From: Oegoconia quadripuncta
Taxonomy: Eukaryota; Arthropoda; Insecta; Lepidoptera; Autostichidae
Assembly: GCA_949316235.1 (NCBI GenBank)
Contig: OX438747.1
Span: forward strand, 4,216,501 to 4,280,500
Direction: 5' to 3'
Length of the DNA stretch: 64,000 nucleotides
Part shown: in pieces, positions 39,501 through 51,500 of the stretch
Numbering within the stretch: position 1 is the stretch's first letter
How the letters are laid out: each line of letters begins with the position of its first letter
Translations under genes and position numbers: made by a program
The notes under the pieces: generated by a model
What the model was told of the DNA's origin: nothing
Database searches by the model: none
What the model saw: only the letters and a program-made list of their open reading frames with translations

Positions 39501-42500
39501 GATTACTTGCATTGATGGTAGAATAATTACAGTGTTTAAAAAAACCAGGCACTCATGAAAACTCTATACCTGTTTGATATCTGGCTCACCGGGGATATTA
39601 TAATACAGCTTTCGGGAAAAAAAATAACAAAGAATGTCAACATTGAGGACAGCTTTCAAACAAACGAATTACATAAATTGTATACATAAAAATTGGAAGT
39701 AAATCCTAACAAAACAATTCAGTCGCTGCACATAGAAAAGTTGCAAAAACCCAGACAAATTATTATTCTAAATAAATATTATTTACTTCGACTCAGATAA
39801 AACAATACTTGCGTTGCAGATGAGGTGTACCGCACCAAACGTCTACATAACATAATCATATCATCTATATAAAGTAAAAAAAAACTGTACCTTATGGCTC
39901 TCTTCCTTCATGATGTAAGTGCCAGCGGGCAGGTCGCGAACTTGCACCATTCCTTTCAACACTTGGTCACTCTCCAGCCCTAGCTCCTTCATGAATGCCT
40001 CTGTTGCTATTTGGATAAGGGCCTGAAATATAAGTGATTAATTTGATAATAGTCCGTCGGTAGGTTCAGTGAGGTGAAATATTTCAACAGTCAACTGTCA
40101 ATATCGACTGTGAGGGGGATTGCAGACTGCAATACAACTCTGAACTTTCTACCTATATACACACGTTTCTTTTAGCAGAAAAATATTCATGAATTGAAAG
40201 TAGTACTGAGTCATTGATATATTTGCACATGGTTAATATGACACGGATCCATTTTATGGATGATAAATAAGCAAGTAGCTCACCTGGTTGAAAGTGATAC
40301 TGACCATTACACATCTAACCTTAGGATAAGGCTGATACTTTCGACCTCAAATAAAGGGGTCATAGATACTAAGTTGGAATACCTCTTAAACCAGTCATTC
40401 CACCGACGTTCAAAGTCCTAAGCGCACCGATAATCCATTAACCATATTTTACCTTCCAAATTTATTGGTTACACTCTCCGCGTTTTTAATGATATCGTCA
40501 GTCAAAGCGAATCGCGCCAAGCTATGTAGTAATGCCACACGATTTAACAAGACTTAAAGATGAACGCAACATACCTGTTCATCAAGGTTGTCAGTGTTGT
40601 GTTTCTTGAACGAAGATCCCTCTTTAGGCCTCTGGAGGGATGGGGTTGGCTGAACATCTGGTTGTTGCTGTGGAGAAATCGTGACTCAAAACCCATTGGA
40701 ATTAAATGTTTTCCGCATTTTTAGTTATACCATGAATTTAAAAGTTCTCGATGTATCAACTATAAATCCGTAATCCCTTACTGTTAGTCACATGAAACTA
40801 CACAAAGTTACTTAATGCCCAGGACAACTGTATATATGTGTTTGACAAACAAAGATGCGGTATGGTGAATTAGATGGGCGCTGAAGACCCGCATTATTAA
40901 CACGGGAGATTCTAATTACATTTCAGGCAACATAGAATTTCTTAAAAGAAGTATAATGCCTTAACAAATATTTGTGACAATATCACCCACCATTACTAAT
41001 TGTACCTGGGTAAAAGAGTTAGAGGAGAGGAGCGGATCTGGGCATTCGTTGTGATAAGTTAATACTATGATAGTTATAATTAAGAATGTAATGGATACCT
41101 GTGGGGTGTTAGACGAGGTGATGTCGGGTACCATGTCGGGCCTTGGTTTTCTTCCCTGGATGTGAATAGGAGACGACACTTGATGGCCCCCTTCCTGTGT
41201 CATGCGGTTACATATACACACTTATTAGTAGCTATTCTAATCAATAACAAATTGTTAAGGATGTATACCCAGGCCGGCAATTAATGAACCCAGACAGATA
41301 ATATTGCCAATAAAATATGGCAATGGAAACAAGATACAAGGACATACACAGATAATGTTGCCAATAAGACATGACCATGGAAACAAGATACAAGAACGCA
41401 ATTTATGCATTTTGTTTTTTTAGCATTTAAAACGAAGTTATTAACTGTACTTATTATTAACTGTACCGTATTATTAACTCTGATTTTTTGTCTAATTTAG
41501 CTTGTATGGAAAATCGATCTACCTACTCCGAATCTAAGGACAGGAAGTCCTTTTTGAGTATTTAGAAAAGGATAGGACTAGCTTAAACAAAGCGCGTAGC
41601 TCAAATTGAAATTAATCTATCCTTAGCTCGCCCCGCAGGTAGCAAAATACAACAACCGTTGGCGAAATAATGAAGCCGAAGCCGTCTCATAGTTCATTGT
41701 AAAAAAGTTATCGGGTCTTTGATGACTTAATATCTAACCTAAGGCGGTTACCAATGCTACTGTATTTACCACATCCATAACTTTGTTTCGTTTAAAATAG
41801 TCAATGCCTCATGAAGTCTTATATCAAATTGGCGAAGATCTGAGGACGCTTTTCGGAACTCTATTAGTCTGTTGTTTAGCAAATCTTTATCGATTCAACT
41901 GTGTAATCACTAACCGCCTGCTCGGAGACATTTCTCTCGCTGTGGTGAGGAGAATGCATGGTCGTACTGTTGTCCACCACTGACGCCTTACCGGTCTTAC
42001 CCGGCGACGACCCGACGTTTGCCGGCCTTCGTTTGTCACGGCCCTATTGAGAAAAAGAAGAATAAATGAAATAGACAAGCATGGTGAGGTAATTAGTTAG
42101 ATTAACATGCGGGGTGGTAACGTATTTTTTTTAACCCTGTTTAGTAAATTTAGTATTGTAGTAAGTTGTGTCATTACATCATTATTTTTCATCTACAAAT
42201 AATAAGGAAGTACGGTGGTTTAATACTAAGTACCAGGCTCACAGAAGCTTACTCATATTTAAGTCAGTTATATTCTTGCGTTGTGATTCGGTTAAATGTT
42301 CGCAATATTTATGTGAAGCACTCATAACGCAACCGCATTCGCCATTTGTTTTCGATTAGTAAAGTTAAGCAACCACAACAAATCCAACAAATTTTATTTC
42401 GATAAAGAGACACGTCTACTTGCTTTCGCACATTATTTTATGTATCTAGGTATTTAAGTTACGTTATTTACCTCTTGTAATAATTAATAAATATATATAT

Positions 42501-45500
42501 AAATAAAACGCGGCGGGTCAGTGACCTCATTCGCACTACATACAAACCTTCACAGGTTTTCGTAGGCGTCTTATAGTGAAGTTATTAAATAATGTTCTAT
42601 GGATAAATAAAGAAAAAAAAGCAATGTCTGGCGCGGTCAGTCGTTGGATAGGTGACCTCTGGTGGCATTTTAATACGAGTGGTTACTGTGCTTCGGAGGC
42701 ACGTTAAATAGTCAGTCCCGGCTGTATGCAATTGAATACAGTCAATGGCCTACAGAGGCGGCTTAAAAACAATTGACTGTCAGGTGGCCACTAGTGTGAC
42801 CCAAATCCACCATCGCGCACTGGGCCTGCGTGGTGGATTATGGCCCATACCATCCCTCGATGAGAGGCGGCTGTGTCCCAGCAGTGGGGATGTGTAAAGC
42901 TGTTAATAATTGAATGATATATCGCAAATTAGGCCTCTATGACATTTATGAGTTAAGCAGTCTGCCCAGATCAACTTTCTGGGAAAGTAAACATTTTGAG
43001 AATTGAACTTTGTAATATTTCAACAATATAAGAATTCAACATTTTGCGAAACTAAAAACATTCAACAAGTAAACATTTTAGGAATTTACCTTTCTGTTCC
43101 TGGATGACTTCAACAGGCCTTGACAGTGACAAATAACACAAAGTGTATAAAGCCTACCGATCAGTAAAGTGTGTAGATGATTTATTACTGATAAGGAAAT
43201 ATGTGACCCGGTTACGAAGAGTTTACCTCATAAAATGTACAATTCAACTCACAGGGTTCACCAGCTCGGCGCTGAGTCCAAGATACTGATGCAGGGCCGT
43301 GAATGTCACCCTTTGGAGTCGCACCATGATGATCTGCCAAAGAAAATACACTAAACAACAAACATTTGCGACCTATTGATGCAGTGGGTAATGACCCTGC
43401 CTTCGAAACCAACGGTTGCAGGTTCGAATCCAGCTAGGGGCAGCTGTTTTTATGATAAATACTAGCTGTCCGCCCGCGGCTTCGCCTGCGTAGATTTAGT
43501 TAACCGCGGTAATTTGTTAATCCCGCGGGAACTACTTACTTTATCGGGATAAAAAAATATTCTATGTCTCAATTCAGGATATGTTCTACCTATATACCAA
43601 ATTTCACCCAAATCCGTTCACCCGTTTAGCCGTGATTGAGCAACAAACAAACATCCACACTTTCGCATTTATAATATTAGTTAGATGAACATTTATTCGC
43701 CAGACATGGGTTCATCCATAGTCCATTATCACGCTTATATCAACCCATAGTCTGCTTAATTTCGGACTAGATAATTGTTAAGACTCTTCTACCCTGGAGC
43801 TAATTAAAAATTTTCAATTTATCTCTTTTTGGAATATTAAGAGCGGGATATTACCACTTCAAAATTAGTTTTAGGTTGGAGTGTCAGACAGCATACAACT
43901 TTTAAACGTAAAGCTACACAAAACCTCATTCTCACTTTGAAAAGTGTGAGATTTCTAAATTTATCTATTTTTCATGGTATAATTTTTTTTATTTCAATCA
44001 AAACAAAAATACACTTTATTGTTATGTGTGTAAAGGTATATTTAAATATCAAATTAACATGATTGATTTAATGTATGCACAATATAAAAAAGGAGCTATT
44101 TATATTATAAGAAATTAAAGTAAAACGGAATACAAAAAGTGTCCGTGCTTACGATACGTAGAAAATGTGTTTTGTTATTTATCTAAATATATAAAGGAAG
44201 AAACTGACTGACTGACTGACTGACTGACTGACATATCAACGCACAGGCCAAACCGCTGGGTCTAGAGTTTCCAAATTTGGCACGTAGGTTCCTTACGAGG
44301 TCTAGGGGAGCACTAAGAAAGGATTTTTCAAAATTCACCCTTTAAGGGGGTGAAACAGGGGTGGGAAGTTTGTATGAAGAAACAGTATAACTTGGACATT
44401 TCGACTATTTTCGACTCGAAACTTCGCAAGAGTACTCCTAGGAACAAATAAGCTAATACGTGTTTTGAGATTTTTCGAAAAACAACCCCCTGGGTTGTGA
44501 AATGGGGGTTAAAACCATAAAATCGATATTGGTGTCGTTATTTAGGTTTTATGGGATGTTGATTATGAAAATGACATTTATTTTAAGTTAACCCTCTAGG
44601 GTTGAGATAGGGGTGGGAGTTGCTACCAAAAAAGTCTATATTGGACAACCCCCTGGGGTGTGAAATGGGGTTGAAACCATAAAATCGATATTGATGTCGT
44701 TATTTAGGTTTTTTGGGATGTTGATTATGAAAATGACATTTATTTTAAGCCAACCCTCTAGGGGTGAGATAGAGGTGGGGGATGATACCAAACAAGTCTA
44801 TATTGGTGTCGTTATTTAGGTTTTTTGGGACGTTGATTGCGAAAATGACATTTATTTTGAAGCTAACCCCTTACGGGTTGCGATAGTGGTAGGGGTTGAA
44901 ATCACAAATTCAAATTGGTGTCGAAGTCGAAGAGTCAAAGTCGAAGTGTCAATGTCGAAGATTCAAATTGGAAATTCAAAGTCGTAGGCTCAAAGTCGAA
45001 TGCTCAAATTCGAAGGCTCAAAGTCGAAGGCTGAACGTCGAAGGCTCAAAGTCGAAGGCTCAAAGTCAAAGGCTCAAAGACGAAGGTTCAAATTCGAAGG
45101 CTCGAAGTCGAAGGCTGAAAGTCGAAGGCTCAAAGTCGAAGGCTCAAAGTCGAGGGCTAAAAGTCGAAGACTCAAAGTCGAAGACTCATAGTCGAAAGCT
45201 CAAAGTCGAAGGCTCAAAGTCGAAGGCTCAAAATCGAAGGCTCAAAGTCGAAGGCTCAAAGTCGAGGGCTAAAAGTCGAAGACTCAAAGTCGAAGACTCA
45301 TAGTCGAAAGCTCAAAGTCGAAGACTCAAAGTCGAAGACTCATAGTCGAAAGCTCAAAGTCGAAGGCTCAAAGTCGAAGGCTCAAAGTCGAAGGCTCAAA
45401 ATCGAAGGCTCAAAGACGAAGGCTCAAAGTCGAAGGCTCAAAGTCGAAGACTCAAAGTCGAAAAGTAAAATTCATAGTCAAAGTCATGTCAAAGTCATAG

Positions 45501-48500
45501 TCAAAATCATAGTCAAAGTCATAGTCAAAGTCATAGTCATAGGCAAAGTCATAGTCAAAGTCATAGTCGAAGTCATAGTCAAAGTCAAAGTCGTAGTCAA
45601 TGTCATAGTCGAAGTCATAGTCAAAGTCATAGTCAAAGTTTTAGTCAAAGTCATAGTCATAGTCAAAGGGGTGAATAGAGTTTCCAAATTTAGCACGTAG
45701 GTTCCTTACGAGGTCTAGGGGAGCACTAAGAAAGGATTTTTCAAAATTCACCCTTTAAGGGGGTGAAACAGGGGTTTGAACAGGTTGAAGCTTTGTCTGA
45801 AGAAACAGTATAACTTGGACATTTCGACTATTTTCGACTCGAAACTTCACAAGAGTACTCCTAGGAACAAATAAGCTAATACGTGTTTTGAGATTTTTCG
45901 TTATGGATAATAACTGGATATTATACACCGTGTAACGGTTAAGTGTAGTCATATTTTAAGGGCTTGTTCTACCCATCAATACGAACAACTTTTACTATGG
46001 GGGCAACTTCGAAATCGCGAAAAAAAAATCAGCTGTTCCATAGAAAATTTCAATAACCTCCCGATGCAATGTATGAAACAGCTGATTTTTTTTTCGCGAT
46101 TTCGAAGTTGCCCCCATAGTAAAAGTTGTTCGTATTGATGGGTAGAACAAGCCCTTAAAATATGACTACACTTAACCGTTACACCCTGTATATTTGATAC
46201 TTTTCAAATTCAGTTAGACGGAAGAAATAGAATTGACGACCGATTGGTGTAGTGGATAGTGACCCTATCAGCGAAACCAACGGTTGCGGGTTCGAATCCC
46301 GCGACGGGTAAATGTTTGTATGATGAATACTGAAATGAGGGTTAAAACCATAAAATCGATATTGGTGTCGTTATTTAGGTTTTATGGGATGTTGATTATG
46401 AAAATGACATTTATTTTAAGTTAACCCTCTAGGGTTGAGATAGGGGTGGGGTTTGCTACCAAAAAAGTCTATATTGGACAACCCCCTGGGGTGTGAAATG
46501 GGGGTTAAAACCATATAATCGATAATGGTGTCGTTATTTAGATTTTATGGGATGTTGATTATGAATATGACATTTATTTTAAGTTAACCCTCTAGGGTTG
46601 AGATAGGGGTGGGGGTTGATACCAAAAAAGTCAATATTGGTGTCATTATTTAGGTTTTTTAGGACGTTGATTACGAAAATGCCATTTGTTTTGAAGCTAA
46701 CCCCTTGGGGTTAGAGAATGAGATAAGGGTGAGTTGAGTTTTTTCGAAAAACAGCCCCTGGGGTGTGAAATGGGGGTTGAAACCATAAAATCGATATTGG
46801 TGTCGTTATTTAGGTTTTTTGGGATGTTGATTATTAAAATGACATTTATTTTAAGCCAACCCTCTAGGGGTGAGATAGGGGTGGGGGATGATACCAAAAA
46901 AGTCTATATTGGTGTCGTTATTTAGGTTTTTTGGGACGTTGATTGCGAAAATGACATTTATTTTGAAGCTAACCCCTTACGGGTTGCGATAGTGGTAGGG
47001 GTTGAAATCACAAATTCAAATTGGTGTCGAAGTCGAAGAGTCAAACTCGAAGTGTCAATGTCGAAGATTCAAATTCGAAATTCAAAGTCGAAGGCTCAAA
47101 GTCGAAGGCTCAAAGTCGAAGACTCAAAGTCGAAGGCTTAAAGTCAAAGGCTCAAAGACGAAGGCTCAAATTAGAAGGCTCAAAGTCGAAGGCTGAAAGT
47201 CGAAAAGTAAAATTCATAGTCAAAGTCAAAGGGGTGAATAGAGTTTCGAAATTTGGCACGTAGGTTCCTTACGAGGTCTAGCGGAGCACTAAGAAAGGAT
47301 TTTTCAAAATTCACCCTTTAAGGGGGTGAAACAGGGGTGGGAAGTTTGTATAAAGAAACAGTATAACTTGGACATTTCGACTATTTTCTCCACGACTCGA
47401 CTCCAAACTTCACAAGAGTACTCCTAGGAACAAATAAGCTAATACGTGTTTTGAGATTTTTCGAAAAACAACCCCCTGGGTTGTGAAATGGGGGTTAAAA
47501 CCATAAAATCGATATTGGTGTCGTTATTTAGGTTTTATGGGATGTTGATTATGAAATGACATTTATTTTAAGTTAACCCTCTAAGGTTGAGACAGGGGTG
47601 GGGTTGCTACCAAAAAAGTCTATATTGGACAACATGTTGTTTATAAGGAAGTACTTTAATAAATATAAACCAGAATTTTTCAGAAAGGTCTTTTAATGGA
47701 TCCCTGTCTTAATTCATTTACCTACCTGGCAAAACACCAACATGGTTCCACATACCTGTTATCTGCCCAGGGTCTTTTCCTGTTTGAGATAAACTCTACA
47801 TGGTAATTTTTCTGCTGAATGTATTCCCGTGGGAAAGTAATAAAGTGTTGATTCAAGTAGTCTACGCGGACGAAGTCGCGGGCAGCTGCTAGTATCTTAT
47901 ATATTATAACAAATCCACATATATATTTTAATTTCTTAGGGTTTAGTCCCGTAGTGACTTTTTTTTATGCACAACGGGTTGGTACTTGACCTCAATCACA
48001 CCTGATGTTAAGTGCAGATGAGGTCGAAGGTGGCTATTTGGGAGACCGGCTGTCCAACCTCAAATAGTCTGAACACAACAATGTTATTAACGTTGCTGCT
48101 TATCGGCAGACTGAGATAAGACGGTGGCAGCGGACATTACCACTGGTCAAAGTGGTAAATGTACCCCTGGGAATCGAACCGGCGACCTCCAAATCGTAAA
48201 CCCAATATTGTTCACATTGAGCCACGGAAGCGGTTACTTCATTTTTTACCTTTTCAGCACAATATTACTATATAATGTTCTGATTTATTATTTTTATAAA
48301 CAAAATTATTACTTGAAACACTTTGAACCGACACAATCACGTGTATCGGAACTAAAAAGTCAGGACCTTATATACTGGATGAATTCCTAACAATATTACC
48401 ACTAAACACGACGCATCTGTTAGAAGACAATGTTGGCATTTCACTCTCACACATCCCATGCTTGCAAGCAGGAGTGGGACACAAATATTCGTGGTTACAT

Positions 48501-51500
48501 AGCGGTGTTATTAAGTTGGGTTCAATTACCTGTATAACTCTAACGAATATATCCGGATACTCCTTGAATACTTCCTGGAACGCTCTCATCGGCAGTTTGA
48601 TTACTTGGGAGTCCTCTAGCGCTTTCGCGTTCACGGTCTTGTACGGTTGTGAATGACCCTGAGGAATGTGATATACAATTAGGTACAGGTAGGCAACAGT
48701 ACATATACAAATGATTTTTTTTTGCTATTGAATAGGGTACATTATAAGATGTTTCAGTACTGGTTCTATCGCCTAATCAGCCACTTTTAGCAGCATCTAT
48801 AAATCTTAAAACTATTACAGTAACAATAATTTTTTTGGATACTAAATACTCGATAACCTTAATTACTATTAAATTCGTAACATCAAATACACTACATAAT
48901 TCATGTCAGTTACATTCATTAGTATTAAATACATTAGATAATTTAAATTACCACCTTATGATCCAAAAATTCTTTAATTGAATAGAATGTGTATTGGAGA
49001 AGCCACTTCTTCAATTCTATTTTGAGTTTATTAGTCGGCAGTGCTTGTAATGCTATATTATTAAATATAACTTTTCCCATAATATACGTACGGTACAGTC
49101 TTTCACTGTCCAAAGGCAGATATTTATATATTTCGGTCGCCAAGTATCAATACAAGCATTGATGTCTTCCAATGTGATGAACAAATAAAGCCAGTGAAAT
49201 TACTGGCTCACACAATATTACTTCCAGTTCTAAGTAATAAAAAAAAACAAATAAAGAACTTAATTGCCCTACGCCACAAGGTTCGAAATGCTCATTTATA
49301 TAACATGGCGGCTGAACACACAAATGTCAACGTTCGGTACGAGCCCTCGCCTCAATCAGCAAGGCGATTGCTGACCATCACCCGATTGCTGCAGTTATAA
49401 TTTATTTCACACACAGTCAGCACATCAGTCGATCAGCCCTAAGATTACGTAACTTCATCGGTAACGTTATCGATTACGTTGACCAATGAGAAACCGTCAA
49501 ATTGCCGAGTGAGCGATGGACCAACCAATCACATGTCAGAATGTAATCGATGACGATAACGATGAAATTACGTAATAGAGCCCCTGAACAGAGAGGTAAC
49601 GTTTTCTCCCGCACCACCTTTAGCGACAGACGCTGCCGTCCTGGTTCGTTGTCACGTTCACTTAACAAAATGGTGTTAACCTACTGTCAGACACACACCG
49701 TCAGCATGCTACTTTAGCTGTAACAGAGAGGTAACGCTTTCGTCCGCACCACCTTCGGTGACAGATTGCCGCTGTCCTAGCTCTTTGCCATGTCATCAGT
49801 CACTCACCGTCAGCACGTCAGTGAAGCTGAGCAGAGAGGTGACGCTTTCGCCTGCCCGCACCACCTTGAGCGACAGACTGCTGCCGTCCTGGTTCGTTAT
49901 GTAGACGTTCACGCGGCCGGTCTGCACCACGTATACGTTCTCGTCGGTTTCACCTGGAACAGATGACGTTAGATACAAATTCCATCTATTTTATATCATA
50001 AAAACTTAAGTGTGTTTATTTATTTGACCTTCATTTAGACTCCAGAATGAATGAATTTCTTGCATAAGGATTGAAAGTCATCGTTCCGATTACTTTCTAT
50101 TGAACAAAATTTATCCGTTAACGTCTTGGAAACTTTATCACGAGGATATCATCATGTCATACCCGCATGTCACACGATCCTCATCGGCTGATCCCTTAAG
50201 TAATACCTACGACGGGCCCACACTCGAATCTACACCTCCGGACTTGATAACAGTGATTACATAACGTGTTGTGCATAAACAGCTAAATATACTTACCAAC
50301 TTTAAAGAGAAAGGAACCAGCGGGCAGGTTGAGGATCTCGGTGTGTTTGCAGAGCATGAGGAACACTGGTTTCTCAAAGTGTCCAAATACACGGATGCTG
50401 TGCAGCATGTAGAGAGCGTCAGGTGGCACCCTGTCATCGCTCGTCAGATCCTCTTCCAGATATTCCGCTGGAGGTTCTAGTACCTACAATTAAATAAGCG
50501 AATATATGCGAATTTTATTAAGTATTTTACCACTTTGCTAGGCTAAAAAACGTGGAGGCTAATAAGCTGCCGAATTGTAACATCAATACAACAAAGACGA
50601 GCAACGCAAGGTCGCATATTTTTTGCAGGCAACAACAGAGGTCGCGCGGGCCGATGGCAAATTGTTAGAAAAGACGTATTACCTAAGGTTGTTCCTCTGC
50701 TGTCGTCCTCCAGATGTCAAATGCAATTTAAAGATACTATAAAACAGAAACTTATTAAGAAAGCATATTATAAAATATTTGATTATTTAGATGATAAACA
50801 TTCATGGACATAAACAGCCCGTTCGCATAACCAGGCTATTTCACAATTAATAATGAAATATTATAATATAAAATAATAATTCATAATTTTGTAATATAAA
50901 AACCTTTTTTTTTTAAAGAACAACCTCTCGAGTTTCTTGCTTGTTCTTCTCAGGGGAAAATTGCCTTTTGAACAAGCAGTAGCTTAAAAAATGTAAAATC
51001 TGACTATTTTAAGTGTACCCTGTTTACAAAATAAAGCCTTTTTTGATTCTTGATTTTATTACGCAGAAAGCTATAAGCACTTTTCAGTTCTTGGATTGTT
51101 CGGCAGCTTATCGCAGGCTTGGCTGTCGCGTTGCTAATACGTTATAAGAATTTGATCTTTAACAGGGGTTATTATGTCATTTACTGCTATGAGCCTGCGG
51201 TATTTGGTTGGGTGATAGTTTTCTGAATAAAGGATGTTCAGCATCGGAACTCGGGTCGCTGACCAACGATGTAAAATTGTAGGATAAATAAGGTTTTTCA
51301 AGGTCGGGAAGGGTGGTTGAAGTAGTTGTTGCAGTTGGTGCCTAACAATAAGCAATTCACAAATTAGTATTTGTACCTTATGACTGTGTATGAGGATACT
51401 GTTATTGTGTCTGTATGTGTCCAATATTTGTTCAGATGTATCGTAAGGCATGGTCAAATATGAGTGTCGTTTATATTAAAATAGAAGATTAAACAACTGG

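Larger units (their letters stand above)
44185..47905. repeat. Complex repeat block in sws intron 6
   Basis: Starts with a (GACT)n run (44203-44231) and ends at GCGGACGAAGTCGCGGGCAG (about 47865). Inside, a segment starting GAGTTTCCAAATTTGGCACG occurs three times (about 44265, 45678, 47240). A roughly 130-bp module with TCGATATTGGTGTCGTTATT occurs about nine times. Two 14-bp arrays, one 12-bp array and a hairpin MITE are embedded. The ends look like a common lepidopteran element that has expanded internally. Confidence 0.7.

Noticed and set aside
44896..45303. 135-codon plus-strand frame with basic 14-residue repeats
   Set aside because: It is the translation of the 14-bp minisatellite; all three frames are open for the same reason, and there are no gene signals.
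45484..45696. Minus-strand TMTL-repeat frame
   Set aside because: Product of the 12-bp repeat, with no start context or flanking coding sequence.
46239..46330. tRNA gene (box A and box B seen)
   Set aside because: Followed by SINE body sequence, with no convincing acceptor-stem pairing; the same head recurs near other SINE bodies.
44918..47205. CRISPR-like spaced repeats
   Set aside because: Repeats are contiguous 14- or 12-bp units without unique spacers, in an animal genome.
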